From Flavobacterium sp. ALD4 (lineage in GTDB: Bacteria; Bacteroidota; Bacteroidia; Flavobacteriales; Flavobacteriaceae), in the NCBI RefSeq assembly GCF_002836475.1, contig NZ_PJBJ01000030.1:992001-1056000 (forward strand): DNA of 64,000 nt, given 5' to 3'. This document shows positions 16,703 to 26,112 of this stretch, one piece after another. A program made the translations under genes and the position numbers. The notes below the pieces were generated by a model. That model was not told the origin of the DNA and searched no databases. It saw only the letters and a list, made by a program, of their open reading frames with translations. How positions within the stretch are numbered: the first letter of the stretch is position 1; every line of letters starts with the position of its first letter.

Positions 16703-18760
16703 TTAATTTATCGTCTCGCCATTCGTAACTTCTGCATCCGGGTTCACAAAAACCAATTTCCCTTCTGCATTGGTAGTCATCAAGATCATTCCTTGACTTT
16801 CCACACCACGAAGATTTCTTGGAGCCAAGTTTACCAATACGGTAACTTTTTTACCTACAATATCTTCTGGTTTAAAACTCTCGGCAATTCCTGAAACGAT
16901 GGTGCGAACATCTATTCCGGTATCTACTTTTAGAATCAAGAGCTTGTTTGCTTTAGGCATTTTCGAAGCTTCGATAATCGTACCCACACGCAGATCCATT
17001 TTGGCAAAATCATCAAACTGAATCGCTTCTTTTTGTGGTTCTACTACTTTATTTTCTGCTTTGTTTGCTGTTTTTGTGGCTTCTAGTTTGTCAATTTGTT
17101 TCTGAATTTCTTCGTCTTCAATTTTGGCAAAAAGTAATTCCGCGGCACCAATTTGGTGTCCTGCCAGAATCAAATCCGAAGTCTCTGAAATCGTACTCCA
17201 GTTCAACGGACTTTCTATTTTTAAAATTTTGGATAATTTCTTGGCGGTAAATGGTAAGAAAGGTTCGCAAAGTGAACTCAAAGCGGCAGCGATTTGCAAA
17301 GCCACATACATTTGTGTTTGCACGCGCTCCGGATTGTCTTTGATTACTTTCCAAGGTTCTTCATCGGCCAAATATTTATTTCCTAAACGAGCCACATTCA
17401 TCAACTCGCCAAGCGCTTCTCTAAATCTATATCTTTCCACAGAACTGGAAATTACCGCCGGATAGGCTTTTAATTCGGTTAAAGTCGCTTCGTCCACTTC
17501 AGAAAATTCATTTGGTGTAGGTACAACGCCATTGTAGTATTTATTGGTTAAAACGACTACTCGGTTGATGAAATTACCGTAAATCGCTACCAATTCATTG
17601 TTGTTTCTCGCCTGAAAATCTTTCCAAGTAAAGTCGTTATCCTTAGTTTCCGGAGCGTTTGATGTTAATGCGTAACGCAAAACATCTTGCTGACCCGGGA
17701 AATCTTCCAAATATTCGTGCAGCCAAACTGCCCAGTTTTTAGACGTCGACAATTTATTTCCTTCTAAGTTCAAGAACTCATTTGCGGGCACATTGTCCGG
17801 CAAAATATAGCTTCCTTCGGCTTTTAACATCGCAGGGAAAATGATGCAGTGAAAAACAATATTGTCTTTCCCTATAAAGTGAACCAACTTTGTATCTTGA
17901 TCTTGCCAGTAGGGTTCCCACTCTTTACCTTCGCGTAAAGCCCATTCTTTTGTAGCCGAGATATATCCGATAGGCGCATCAAACCACACATATAATTTTT
18001 TTCCTTCGGCACCTTCAACCGGAACATCAATACCCCAGTCTAGGTCACGTGTTACTGCACGAGGCTCTAGTCCGCCATCAATCCAAGATTTTACTTGTCC
18101 GTAAACATTGGGTTTCCAGTCGTTTTTATGTCCCACAAGAATCCACTCTTTCAAGAAATCCTCGTAACGATCCAAAGGCAAAAACCAGTGTTTCGTCGAT
18201 TTCATTATAGGTGTTTCTCCTGTTATTGTTGATTTTGGGTTGATTAAATCGGTAGCGTTTAGCGTCGAACCACATTTTTCACATTGATCTCCATACGCTT
18301 CTTCGTTACCGCATTTTGGGCAAGTTCCTATTACGAAACGGTCTGCCAAGAACTGATCTGCTTTCGCATCATACAATTGCTCGGTTACTTGTTCTATAAA
18401 ATCGCCTTTTTCATATAAAGTTGTAAAAAATTCCGAGGCTGTATCGTGGTGAATCTTAGCCGAAGTTCGAGAGTAATTGTCAAACGAAATGTCAAAGTCA
18501 ATAAACGATTTACGGATAATTCCATCGTATTTATCGATTACTTCCTGTGGCGTAATGCCTTCTTTTTTGGCTTTCATCGAAATGGCCACACCGTGTTCGT
18601 CGCTTCCGCAAACAAACAAAACGTCTCTTCCTTGCAATCTCAGGTAACGGGAATAAATATCAGAAGGCACGTAAACACCCGCCAAATGGCCAATGTGAAT
18701 TGGTCCGTTTGTATAAGGTAATGCCGCTGTAATCGTATATCTTTTTGGATTCTGTGTCAT
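16703..18760 (-). CDS. metG: Methionyl-tRNA synthetase with C-terminal tRNA-binding domain
   Basis: A 685-residue class I aminoacyl-tRNA synthetase that charges initiator and elongator tRNA-Met. The HIGH motif appears as [10 protein letters not shown] near residues 15-24, the zinc knuckle as [18 protein letters not shown] (about 150-167), and the KMSKS loop as KLSTSKNW. The anticodon-binding helical domain follows (about 400-550). The C-terminal EMAP-II-like domain ([25 protein letters not shown]) is typical of the long dimeric form. It is transcribed alone from a promoter at 18780. Confidence 0.97.
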   Translation of the reverse strand: MTQNPKRYTITAALPYTNGPIHIGHLAGVYVPSDIYSRYLRLQGRDVLFVCGSDEHGVAISMKAKKEGITPQEVIDKYDGIIRKSFIDFDISFDNYSRTSAKIHHDTASEFFTTLYEKGDFIEQVTEQLYDAKADQFLADRFVIGTCPKCGNEEAYGDQCEKCGSTLNATDLINPKSTITGETPIMKSTKHWFLPLDRYEDFLKEWILVGHKNDWKPNVYGQVKSWIDGGLEPRAVTRDLDWGIDVPVEGAEGKKLYVWFDAPIGYISATKEWALREGKEWEPYWQDQDTKLVHFIGKDNIVFHCIIFPAMLKAEGSYILPDNVPANEFLNLEGNKLSTSKNWAVWLHEYLEDFPGQQDVLRYALTSNAPETKDNDFTWKDFQARNNNELVAIYGNFINRVVVLTNKYYNGVVPTPNEFSEVDEATLTELKAYPAVISSSVERYRFREALGELMNVARLGNKYLADEEPWKVIKDNPERVQTQMYVALQIAAALSSLCEPFLPFTAKKLSKILKIESPLNWSTISETSDLILAGHQIGAAELLFAKIEDEEIQKQIDKLEATKTANKAENKVVEPQKEAIQFDDFAKMDLRVGTIIEASKMPKANKLLILKVDTGIDVRTIVSGIAESFKPEDIVGKKVTVLVNLAPRNLRGVESQGMILMTTNAEGKLVFVNPDAEVTNGETIN

Positions 18761-18779
18761 GATTCAATTTTATTGGATG

Positions 18780-18787
18780 CAAAAATA
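18780..18787 (-). promoter_or_regulatory. -7 element of metG
   Basis: TATTTTTG on the minus strand matches TAnnTTTG exactly, 20 bases before the ATG. A TTC triplet, near the TTG consensus, lies 19 bases further upstream. Confidence 0.5.
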
Positions 18788-18809
18788 GGCAATAGAATTT
18801 TTATTTGAA

Positions 18810-18935
18810 GCTATTTCCCGCTATACGTTGCAAATATATTCACTGAACTCTGCTGTAAATAAAAGCTAGGTGAAGCAATCTTATTGTGTTTAAAGAAAAA
18901 ACAATAAGGATTTATACTGTTATCGGGGCTAGGGG
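18810..18935. repeat. Flavobacterial hairpin repeat, family A copy 1
   Basis: The left border reads AGCTATTTCCCGCTAT and the right border GTTATCGGGGCTAGGG, enclosing a stem CTTATTGT / ACAATAAG next to GGATTT. The same layout in reverse orientation occurs at 37622 (TTCGCTACAATC on one side, GGATTTTCGCTTCTATC on the other). It is a dispersed intergenic element rather than a gene. The remainder of 18761-19094 contains only promoter-like sequence. Confidence 0.5.
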
Positions 18936-19058
18936 ATCATGTTAAATAAGGCGATTGTATAATGAACCCAAAATTTGTTATGATTGTGGGTTTAATTAGC
19001 TTCCAATTAAAGAACTTGTTTTTATGCTTAACTAATCAGTAAGGAAAGCTACTTTTTT

Positions 19059-19066
19059 TACATTTG
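19059..19066 (+). promoter_or_regulatory. -7 element of the small basic protein gene
   Basis: TACATTTG matches TAnnTTTG exactly, 28 bases before the ATG at 19095. No TTG is seen at -33 spacing. Confidence 0.5.
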
Positions 19067-19094
19067 TAAACGTAATTAAAGAAGAACGTAAATC

Positions 19095-19265
19095 ATGGCA
19101 AAAGGACCCGAGAAAAACACTAGAAACAAAGCCTTGCATACTAAATTACTAAATCGAAAAAATGCAAAACTGCAACAGGAAAAAAAAGAAATGGCATTGC
19201 GCCTGAAAGCTTTGGTTGCAAAAATGAATCAAAAAAACAACAATGAGGATTCCGAATCGAAATAA
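19095..19265 (+). CDS. Small basic conserved-looking protein (56 aa)
   Basis: A 56-residue ORF starting MAKGPEKNTRNKALHTK. It is rich in Lys, Asn and Gln, with a central amphipathic helix (KEMALRLKALVAKMNQKN) and an acidic end (EDSESK). A consensus -7 element precedes it and the codon use is like that of neighbouring genes, which supports a real gene. There is no signal peptide or membrane segment. It could bind nucleic acid or the ribosome because of its charge, but no family is recognised. Confidence 0.6.
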   Translation: MAKGPEKNTRNKALHTKLLNRKNAKLQQEKKEMALRLKALVAKMNQKNNNEDSESK

Positions 19266-19409
19266 AGCTTTATTTGACTGATTACCCTATTTTTATCCAT
19301 AATCCATCTCAGAAAATCTATGCCAATTAAAAAAACGGAAGTTTAAAAACATTTTTATCCCTCATTATTTTACCCCAAATTTGCAACCAACTCTTAAATA
19401 AAAACCCAC

Positions 19410-19949
19410 ATGGAATTCGGAAGTATCATTATTTCAGAAACCGCAGTGAATAGCGAAAATCCACAAGACGTTATCAACTCTAATATTTCGGTGATTAACC
19501 TAATGCGCGAAGAAAAAATTGACGATGACTTGATTCACGAAGATGCGTTGATGAGTTATTATTTAGATTATTACAGCTCCCAATATACCAAAGGGAATTT
19601 TGCTCAATTTGTATATAATTCCAGGTGGAACGCGGAATTAAACGAACTGATCGAAGAAGGATTGCAATTGCTGGGAGCTGAAAAGCATTTGGAGTTATTC
19701 CAACAACAATGTAAAAAAGTCAAATTGATGAGCTCGGTAAAACGAGATAAATTCTTCAAATCGAAGCTCGAAGGCGTAAATCCAATACGCGATTTGATGA
19801 ACAGCGACGCTTTTTTTGAAATAGAAGAAAACTTAGTGCAACTCAATGCAGCTTTTTTAAAATCCCACCCTGACCTGGAAGTACTTTCGGTAGACGATAT
19901 GTTTGCCACACTGGAAGAATTTGTTGGGCACGAGATTAAAAGGGCATAG
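19410..19949 (+). CDS. DMP19/DUF4375-like protein
   Basis: A 179-residue soluble acidic protein. The middle part (MSYYLDYYSSQYTKGNFAQFVYNSRWN followed by LIEEGLQLLGAEKHLELF, about residues 48-103) fits the DMP19 C-terminal (DUF4375) pattern: a Y-F-N segment then a helix with LGA. Neisserial DMP19 is a DNA-mimic dimer that blocks a transcription factor, but most family members are uncharacterised and that role should not be transferred here. It is a single gene followed by repeats. Assignment is from motif pattern only. Confidence 0.6.
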   Translation: MEFGSIIISETAVNSENPQDVINSNISVINLMREEKIDDDLIHEDALMSYYLDYYSSQYTKGNFAQFVYNSRWNAELNELIEEGLQLLGAEKHLELFQQQCKKVKLMSSVKRDKFFKSKLEGVNPIRDLMNSDAFFEIEENLVQLNAAFLKSHPDLEVLSVDDMFATLEEFVGHEIKRA

Positions 19950-19952
19950 ATA

Positions 19953-20165
19953 GCTATTCCGCATAGATGTGCTAAGAAAAAAAAAGATACACAAAGAGTT
20001 TTAAAAACTTCGTGACCCTCTTAGTGTGCTTTGTCGTTCTTTGCGAAACGACTATTATTATGCTATTCCACAGAGATTCGCTAAGAAAAAACGCAGAACT
20101 ACACAAAAGGAGATTTAAAACTTTGCGAATCTCCCAGTACTCTTTGTGCTTCTTTGCGAAACAAC
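19953..20165. repeat. Tandem pair of hairpin repeats, family B
   Basis: Two related units start 109 bases apart (19953-20052 and 20062-20165). Each begins GCTATTCC, continues with GCTAAGAAAA and ACACAAA, and ends TTCTTTGCGAAAC. The ends of each unit are partly complementary (TTCGCTAAGAA with TTCTTTGCGAA), so each can fold into a long imperfect hairpin. Together they fill nearly all of the gap between the DMP19-like gene and serS. A partial copy is seen at 23845-23880. Confidence 0.65.
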
Positions 20166-20205
20166 TAATTTTTTAAATCATATAAACAGCTATTTCCCGG
20201 AAACT

Positions 20206-20240
20206 TTGTCTGATAAGTCTCAAACATTTCCTTAAATTTG
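20206..20240 (+). promoter_or_regulatory. serS promoter
   Basis: A TTG at 20206-20208 and an exact TAnnTTTG element (TAAATTTG, 20233-20240) are 24 bases apart, slightly longer than the usual 17-23. The ATG is 46 bases after the -7 element. Confidence 0.55.
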
Positions 20241-20285
20241 CTTTCTGTATAGAGATAAAAACCCAAGAGTTATAAAATTTAAGCT

Positions 20286-21557
20286 ATGTTACAAATTGCA
20301 TTTATTAGAGAGAATCAGGAGAGAGTAATCCAGGCTTTGGCAAAGAGGAATGTGGATGCCAAAAGTGTTGTGGAAGATATCGTGAAACTAGACGAACAAC
20401 GTCGTGCTGCGCAAGTAGAGTTGGACGGTATTTTAGCTGAATCTAATAAATTGTCCAAAGACATTGGCGAGATGATGAAAAACGGCGAAAAATCCAAAGC
20501 CGCTATCCTAAAAGAAAAAACGGTATTAAACAAGGAGAAAAGCAAGAAATTAGCCGAAACAGCGGACGCACTTGCTACTGAACTTACTGAGAAACTATAT
20601 ACATTACCCAACCTTCCGGCAGATATTGTACCAGTAGGGAAAACGCCGGAGGAAAACCTAAACGTTTTTGAAGCGGGTGAAGTTCCTGTTTTGCACGAAG
20701 GGGCACAACCACATTGGGAATTAGTAAAAAAATACGACATCATTGATTTTGAGTTGGGAAATAAAATTGCCGGAGCAGGGTTTCCTGTGTACAAGGGGAA
20801 AGGAGCGCGATTACAACGTGCTTTAATCAATTATTTCTTAGATAAAAATACAGCAGCGGGTTATAATGAAGTGCAAGTGCCTCATATGGTAAACGAAGCT
20901 TCTGCATACGGAACTGGACAATTGCCAGACAAAGAAGGGCAAATGTACCATGACGCGACCGATAATTTATATTTGATTCCTACGGCTGAGGTTCCAGTGA
21001 CAAATATGTTCAGAGATGTAATCTTAAACGAAAATGAATTACCCGTTCTTACTACAGCCTATACACCATGCTTCCGTCGTGAAGCAGGTTCTTACGGAGC
21101 GCATGTACGTGGATTAAATCGTTTGCATCAATTTGACAAAGTGGAAATTGTACGTGTGGAGCATCCTGATAAATCATACGAGGCTTTAGACGGAATGGTC
21201 GAACATATAAAAGACATACTTAACGAATTGAAATTACCGTATAGAATCTTACGCCTTTGTGGCGGTGATATGGGATTCACATCGGCATTGACTTATGATT
21301 TCGAAGTGTTTTCTACCGCACAAGACCGTTGGTTAGAAATAAGTTCAGTTTCTAACTTTGAAACTTTCCAGGCAAATCGTTTGAAACTTCGTTTCAAAGA
21401 CAAAGACGGAAAAAACCAATTGGCTCATACCTTAAACGGCAGTTCACTGGCTTTACCAAGAGTGCTTGCAGGAATCCTTGAAAATTATCAGACAGCGGAA
21501 GGAATCGTGATACCTGAAGTTTTGCGTCCGTACTGTGGGTTTGATATTATAGACTAA
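20286..21557 (+). CDS. serS: Seryl-tRNA synthetase
   Basis: A 423-residue class II synthetase that charges tRNA-Ser and tRNA-Sec. Residues 1-110 are the antiparallel coiled-coil arm that contacts the tRNA long variable loop (Lys/Glu-rich EKSKAAILKEKTVLNKEK). Class II motif 2 is visible at CFRREAGSYGAHVRGLNRLHQFDKVE and motif 3 at LNGSSLALPRVLAGILENYQ. Length and ending (RPYCGFDII) are standard. It has its own promoter and leads a set of co-directional genes. Confidence 0.97.
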   Translation: MLQIAFIRENQERVIQALAKRNVDAKSVVEDIVKLDEQRRAAQVELDGILAESNKLSKDIGEMMKNGEKSKAAILKEKTVLNKEKSKKLAETADALATELTEKLYTLPNLPADIVPVGKTPEENLNVFEAGEVPVLHEGAQPHWELVKKYDIIDFELGNKIAGAGFPVYKGKGARLQRALINYFLDKNTAAGYNEVQVPHMVNEASAYGTGQLPDKEGQMYHDATDNLYLIPTAEVPVTNMFRDVILNENELPVLTTAYTPCFRREAGSYGAHVRGLNRLHQFDKVEIVRVEHPDKSYEALDGMVEHIKDILNELKLPYRILRLCGGDMGFTSALTYDFEVFSTAQDRWLEISSVSNFETFQANRLKLRFKDKDGKNQLAHTLNGSSLALPRVLAGILENYQTAEGIVIPEVLRPYCGFDIID

Positions 21558-21575
21558 TTATTGTAGTTATCAGTC

Positions 21576-21612
21576 TCAGTTTTCAGTCTTCAACGTTGCG
21601 ACTGAAAACTGA
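21576..21612. repeat. 13-bp stem hairpin after serS
   Basis: A perfect 13-base stem (21576-21588 with 21600-21612, core CAGTTTTCAGTC) with an 11-base loop, between the serS stop and the TPR gene. No T-run follows, so it may be a processing or attenuation structure or a dispersed repeat. Related words (CAGTCTCAG, GAAAACCTGAAAA) flank it. Confidence 0.55.
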
Positions 21613-21632
21613 AAACCTGAAAATTGAGATTT

Positions 21633-23411
21633 ATGAAAAAGCTTTTTCTATTCATCAGTTTGTCATTTTCGCTGTTTGCGTTTGCTCAAAACGAACAATT
21701 AGCGCAGTATTATTATGATAAAGGCGATTTTGAAAAGGCTAAAATGGGCTATGAGGAATTGTTGCACAGTGTCCCTCAAAACATGCAATATTTCTTAAGA
21801 ACTATTGACTGTTACCAGCAACTGCAGCAATTTGATAGCGCGGAGGAAGCAATCACAAACCGACTTAACAAATACAATCAGGGAAACCTTGTAGTAGAAT
21901 TGGGTTATAACTTTCAGTTGCAGAAAAATGAGGCTAAAGCCAAAAGTTACTACGACCAAGCGATAGACCGAATCAAAAAAAACCCGAATGAAGTCTATGG
22001 CATAGCTAGTTCATTCGAGAAAAAAGTATTGTTGGATTATGCTCTAAAATCCTATCAAACGGCTACAGATTTAGAGGTAAAATATAATTTTAACTATCAG
22101 AAAGGATTGCTTTACGGGCAATTGGGAAACATGGAAATGATGATTTCTACTTTTCTAGATGAATCGTATGCGAATCCGCAAAATTCGATACTGATTCAAA
22201 ATCAGTTGTCTCGCTTCATGTCAGATGATAGTGGCGACAACTTTAACGAGTCACTTAGAAAAGGATTGATTGTTCGGGTCCAGAAAAATCAAGATCTATT
22301 TTGGAACCATTACTTGAGTTGGTTCTACGTGCAACAAAAAGAGTTTTCGAAAGCCTTCATTCAAGAGAAAGCCATTTACAAGCGCAATTCGGAATCACTG
22401 TCAAATATTGTCAATTTAGCAAATCTTGCTCTTGAAGAAGGTGATGAGGAAATGGCAGTTGAAATTTTAGGTTTTGTACTTGTAAACACCAAAGATCTAG
22501 AATTGCTTGTCCAGGCACATACCTACCTAATCAGAATAAAAATAGAAAAGGCAGAAGAAAAAGATTTCGCAACTATCAATGCAGAAATAGAAGGGTTGTT
22601 AACAGAATATGAAATCACCCCATTTACCTTATCTTTGCAATTAATTCAGGCGCATTTTGTAGCTTTTAATTTAAAAAAGCCGGAGCAAGGAAGAACAATT
22701 ATAAAAAGAGCACTTGATTTACAGCTGGATGATTATAGAGTTGCGAAGGTTAAAATGGAATTAGCGGATATTTTGCTTTTCGAAGAAAAATTCAATCAGG
22801 CATTAATCTATTATTCTCAGATTGAGATGGATTTGAAAAATGATGTGGTGGCGCATGAAGCGAGTTTGAAAGCAGCCAAAACAAGTTATTTTAAAGCTGA
22901 TTTTGTGTGGGCATTGAAACAGTTTAAGGAGCTAAAAGCAGCCAATACCCAACTGATAGCAAATGATGCACTAGAATATTTTTTATTGATAAATGATAAT
23001 ACGGCGGCTGATTCGACACAAACAGCCTTAAAGGAATTTGCAAAAGGAGACTATCTTTTATATCAGAATAGAAATCAGGAAGCGATAGTTCAGTTTCAAT
23101 CGATCTTGAAAAATAATAGGGGACAGGAAATAGAAGCGGTTACTTTATTTCGTTTAGGAAAGATTTATGAGAAAACAGCGGACTATAATTTGGCTTTAAG
23201 CCAATATCAAGAAATTATTGACCATCATAACGACGGTATTTACATTGATGAGGCTTTGTTTTTTTCGGCTGAGATTTATAATAAAAAATTGAAAGAAGTA
23301 GAAAAGGCTAAGCCGTTATATGAAAAGATAATTTTCAATCACGAAGACAGTATCTACTTTGTGGAAGCCAGAAAAAGCTTCAGGCAATTACGGGGAGATA
23401 CTAATTTATAG
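21633..23411 (+). CDS. Secreted TPR repeat protein
   Basis: A 592-residue protein. I use ATG 21633 because the signal peptide MKKLFLFISLSFSLFAFAQ starts there; a TTG three codons upstream is less likely. The mature protein is built of tetratricopeptide repeats, clearest at residues about 22-60 (LAQYYYDKGDFEKAKMGYEEL) and 500-580 (LFRLGKIYEKTADYNLALSQYQEI). It is probably periplasmic or outer-membrane associated and mediates protein-protein contacts, perhaps in envelope assembly. It follows serS by 75 bases containing a hairpin. No enzymatic domain is seen. Confidence 0.88.
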   Translation: MKKLFLFISLSFSLFAFAQNEQLAQYYYDKGDFEKAKMGYEELLHSVPQNMQYFLRTIDCYQQLQQFDSAEEAITNRLNKYNQGNLVVELGYNFQLQKNEAKAKSYYDQAIDRIKKNPNEVYGIASSFEKKVLLDYALKSYQTATDLEVKYNFNYQKGLLYGQLGNMEMMISTFLDESYANPQNSILIQNQLSRFMSDDSGDNFNESLRKGLIVRVQKNQDLFWNHYLSWFYVQQKEFSKAFIQEKAIYKRNSESLSNIVNLANLALEEGDEEMAVEILGFVLVNTKDLELLVQAHTYLIRIKIEKAEEKDFATINAEIEGLLTEYEITPFTLSLQLIQAHFVAFNLKKPEQGRTIIKRALDLQLDDYRVAKVKMELADILLFEEKFNQALIYYSQIEMDLKNDVVAHEASLKAAKTSYFKADFVWALKQFKELKAANTQLIANDALEYFLLINDNTAADSTQTALKEFAKGDYLLYQNRNQEAIVQFQSILKNNRGQEIEAVTLFRLGKIYEKTADYNLALSQYQEIIDHHNDGIYIDEALFFSAEIYNKKLKEVEKAKPLYEKIIFNHEDSIYFVEARKSFRQLRGDTNL

Positions 23412-23458
23412 TTTAATCGCTTAGCCGATCAAACAAATCAACAATTAAAAAGTAAGAA

Positions 23459-23770
23459 ATGATAATATACAACGTTACCACAAACATACATGAAAGCGTT
23501 CATGACCAATGGATGATATGGATGCAACACAAACACATTCCTGAAATTCTGGCTACAGGCAAATTTACTGCCGCTAGATTAGTTCGCGTATTAATAGAAG
23601 AAGAAATGGGCGGTGTGACCTATTCGGCTCAGTACACAACCGAAAGTAAGGAAACATTAGAAAAATATTACCAGGAAGACGCGCCAAGATTTCGTGAAGA
23701 AGGATTGAAGTTGTTTGGAGATAAAATGCTTGCCTTTAGAACGGAGTTGGAAGTGATTTCTGAACACTAA
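23459..23770 (+). CDS. DUF4286 family protein
   Basis: A 103-residue cytoplasmic protein with the pattern of DUF4286: MIIYNVTTNIHESVHDQWMIWMQHKHIPEIL, GGVTYSAQYTT and YYQEDAPRFREEGLKLFGDKMLAFRTELEVI. It probably has a ferredoxin-like alpha-beta fold. Its function is unknown. It sits between the TPR gene and rsmA on the same strand, a common arrangement in flavobacteria. Confidence 0.85.
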   Translation: MIIYNVTTNIHESVHDQWMIWMQHKHIPEILATGKFTAARLVRVLIEEEMGGVTYSAQYTTESKETLEKYYQEDAPRFREEGLKLFGDKMLAFRTELEVISEH

Positions 23771-23844
23771 ATTCAGTTTTAAGTTTTCAGGCAATAGAGT
23801 CTGGAACCTGCTTTTGCATAGTCGCTAAAAGTAAGTTACAATCA

Positions 23845-23880
23845 AAATTACACTTAGTGCCTTTATGGCTTTGTGGTAAA
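23845..23880. repeat. Partial family B repeat
   Basis: ACACTTAGTGCCTTTATGGCTTTGTGG-type words resemble one arm of the repeat at 19953-20165. It lies directly before rsmA and contains the GTG at 23873 that would extend that frame; its repeat nature supports the downstream ATG. Confidence 0.4.
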
Positions 23881-23890
23881 ACAAAAGAAA

Positions 23891-24670
23891 ATGGAAAAAG
23901 TAAAAGCCAAAAAACACCTCGGACAACACTTCTTGAAAGATGAAAGCATCGCTAAGGACATTGCTGACACGCTCAATCTGGAAGGGTATGATGATATATT
24001 AGAGATAGGGCCGGGGATGGGTGTTTTAACTAAATATTTGTTAGAAAAACCGGTTACTACGTATGTGATTGAAATCGATACGGAATCAGTAACTTACTTG
24101 GACGAAAATTATCCAAAATTGAAGGATAAGATTATCTCAAAAGATTTTTTGAGATATAACATTAATGAAATTTTTGAAGGTAGGCAGTTCGCTATTATCG
24201 GGAATTTCCCGTATAATATTTCGACGCAAATTGTTTTTCGAACATTAGAGTACCGCGATCAGATTCCTGAATTTGCCGGAATGTTCCAAAAAGAAGTGGC
24301 ACAACGTATTTGTGAAAAGAAGGGGACTAAAGCATACGGAATTTTATCAGTTTTAGTACAAGCATTTTATGACGCGGAATATCTCTTTACGGTAGATGAG
24401 AATGTTTTTATTCCACCGCCAAAAGTAAAATCAGGTGTTTTGCGTTTGCGCAGAAAGAAGGATTACAGTTTGCCTTGTGGGGAAAAATTGTTTTTTACTG
24501 TGGTTAAAACGGCTTTTCAACAACGTCGCAAGACCATGCGAAACAGTTTGAAAACAATGAACTTGTCAGATAGTTTAAGAGAAGACCCGATCTTTGACCT
24601 TCGTCCGGAACAGTTAGACGTAGCACAATTTATTGAACTTACCCAAAAAATAGAGGCGGATGGAATTTAA
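23891..24670 (+). CDS. rsmA: 16S rRNA dimethyladenosine transferase
   Basis: A 259-residue KsgA/RsmA SAM-dependent methyltransferase that dimethylates two adjacent adenines in helix 45 of 16S rRNA late in small-subunit assembly. Visible motifs are [11 protein letters not shown] at the start, the SAM motif [12 protein letters not shown], and the catalytic NFPYN motif in [24 protein letters not shown] is also typical. The start is ATG 23891 because upstream codons lie in a repeat. The last 11 bases overlap the mgtE start, implying coupled translation. Confidence 0.96.
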   Translation: MEKVKAKKHLGQHFLKDESIAKDIADTLNLEGYDDILEIGPGMGVLTKYLLEKPVTTYVIEIDTESVTYLDENYPKLKDKIISKDFLRYNINEIFEGRQFAIIGNFPYNISTQIVFRTLEYRDQIPEFAGMFQKEVAQRICEKKGTKAYGILSVLVQAFYDAEYLFTVDENVFIPPPKVKSGVLRLRRKKDYSLPCGEKLFFTVVKTAFQQRRKTMRNSLKTMNLSDSLREDPIFDLRPEQLDVAQFIELTQKIEADGI

Positions 24671-26012
24671 AATCAGCAAAAACTTAATACTCGAATTAGA
24701 GCAGCACATTGTCAATAAAAACGATAAGGAACTAGAAGCCTTATTGAGTGACATGCACCATGCTGATATTGCTGAGATTTTGGATGAGCTTGATTTTGAT
24801 GAAGCAACCTATATTTTTAAGGTATTAGATAGTGATAAAACTGCAGAAATTCTTCTTGAATTGGAGGATGATTTGCGTGAAAATATTTTAAGCCGCCTTT
24901 CGGCAAAAGAGATCGCGGAGGAATTAGATGAGCTGGATACGAATGATGCGGCCGATATTATCGCTGAGCTTTCTCAGGACTTAAAAGCCGAAGTAATCTC
25001 TGAATTGAATGATGTTGAGCATGCAAAAGACATCGTTGATTTGTTGCGTTATGACGAGAATTCTGCAGGGGGATTGATGGGGAAGGAATTAGTGAAAGTG
25101 AATGAAAACTGGAATGTGCTGACTTGTGTCAAAGAAATGCGCATCCAGGCCGAGAACGTTTCCCGGGTACATTCTATCTATGTGGTCGATGATGAAAACA
25201 GATTGAAAGGAAGACTTTCGTTAAAGGATTTATTGACTACATCGACAAAAACACATATCAGTGATATTTACATCCGGAAAGTAAACTCCGTTAACGTAGA
25301 CACCGAAGATGTTGAGGTGGCTCGAATCATGCAAAAATATGATTTAGAAGCAATTCCTGTTGTAGATGAAATGGGTCGTTTAGTAGGGCGTATCACTATT
25401 GATGACATTATTGACGTCATTAGGGATGAAGCAGATCAAGATTACCAGTTAGCAGCTGGTATCTCTAAGGATGTAGAAGCGGATGATAGTATTTTAGAAC
25501 ATACTAAAGCTCGTTTGCCTTGGTTGGTTTTAGCGTTGCTGGGAGGTTTTATTTCCGTTAAAGTACTCGGATTATTTGAGGGCGCTATGCTAAAGCATGG
25601 AGAATTATTCTTTTTTACACCACTTATTGCTGCAATGGCAGGAAATGTCGGGGTACAATCATCAGCGATTATTGTGCAAGGTTTGGCAAACAACACCTTG
25701 AGTGGGTCCTTATTTAGTCGATTGGTGAAAGAAGTGTCTCTTAGTTTGCTTAATGGGTTAATTCTTGCGGTTATCTTATTCGTAGGGAGTCATTATCTTC
25801 TGGATGTCAAAATTGTCATTGGGGTAATCGTCACCACGGCATTAGTTTCGGTAATTATAATTGCGTCGCTTATAGGGACATTTGTGCCCTTGTTGTTGGA
25901 TAAATTTGGGATCGACCCTGCATTGGCAACTGGTCCGTTTATCACGACAAGTAATGATATTTGCGGAATCCTTATTTATTTCTCAATAGCAAGAATTATT
26001 TTAGGCTTTTAA
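24660..26012 (+). CDS. mgtE: Magnesium transporter MgtE
   Basis: A 450-residue inner-membrane Mg2+ channel. Residues about 1-130 form the acidic helical N domain (repeated [15 protein letters not shown]), about 135-255 a CBS pair ([28 protein letters not shown] is the second CBS), then a plug helix and five transmembrane helices from about 283 to 450. [20 protein letters not shown] is the conserved pore segment. N and CBS domains sense cytosolic Mg2+ and close the channel. It overlaps rsmA by 11 bases. Confidence 0.96.
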   Translation: MEFKISKNLILELEQHIVNKNDKELEALLSDMHHADIAEILDELDFDEATYIFKVLDSDKTAEILLELEDDLRENILSRLSAKEIAEELDELDTNDAADIIAELSQDLKAEVISELNDVEHAKDIVDLLRYDENSAGGLMGKELVKVNENWNVLTCVKEMRIQAENVSRVHSIYVVDDENRLKGRLSLKDLLTTSTKTHISDIYIRKVNSVNVDTEDVEVARIMQKYDLEAIPVVDEMGRLVGRITIDDIIDVIRDEADQDYQLAAGISKDVEADDSILEHTKARLPWLVLALLGGFISVKVLGLFEGAMLKHGELFFFTPLIAAMAGNVGVQSSAIIVQGLANNTLSGSLFSRLVKEVSLSLLNGLILAVILFVGSHYLLDVKIVIGVIVTTALVSVIIIASLIGTFVPLLLDKFGIDPALATGPFITTSNDICGILIYFSIARIILGF

Positions 26013-26112
26013 CGGTAGGCCTATGATTGTTGTAGAATAATACACTGTTAGTGATTACCAAAATTATTGACTCAAAACAGAAACCAAAAAACCAAAAAAC
26101 CAAAAAATAGAA

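Noticed and set aside
17035..17465. Several frames on both strands inside metG
   Set aside because: All lie in other frames of the well-supported methionyl-tRNA synthetase gene.
19953..20165. CRISPR array
   Set aside because: Only two units, about 100 bases long, imperfect and self-complementary, without spacers or cas genes.
23873..23890. GTG start six codons upstream for rsmA
   Set aside because: It lies in a repeat arm; the ATG at 23891 gives the normal N terminus ([14 protein letters not shown]).
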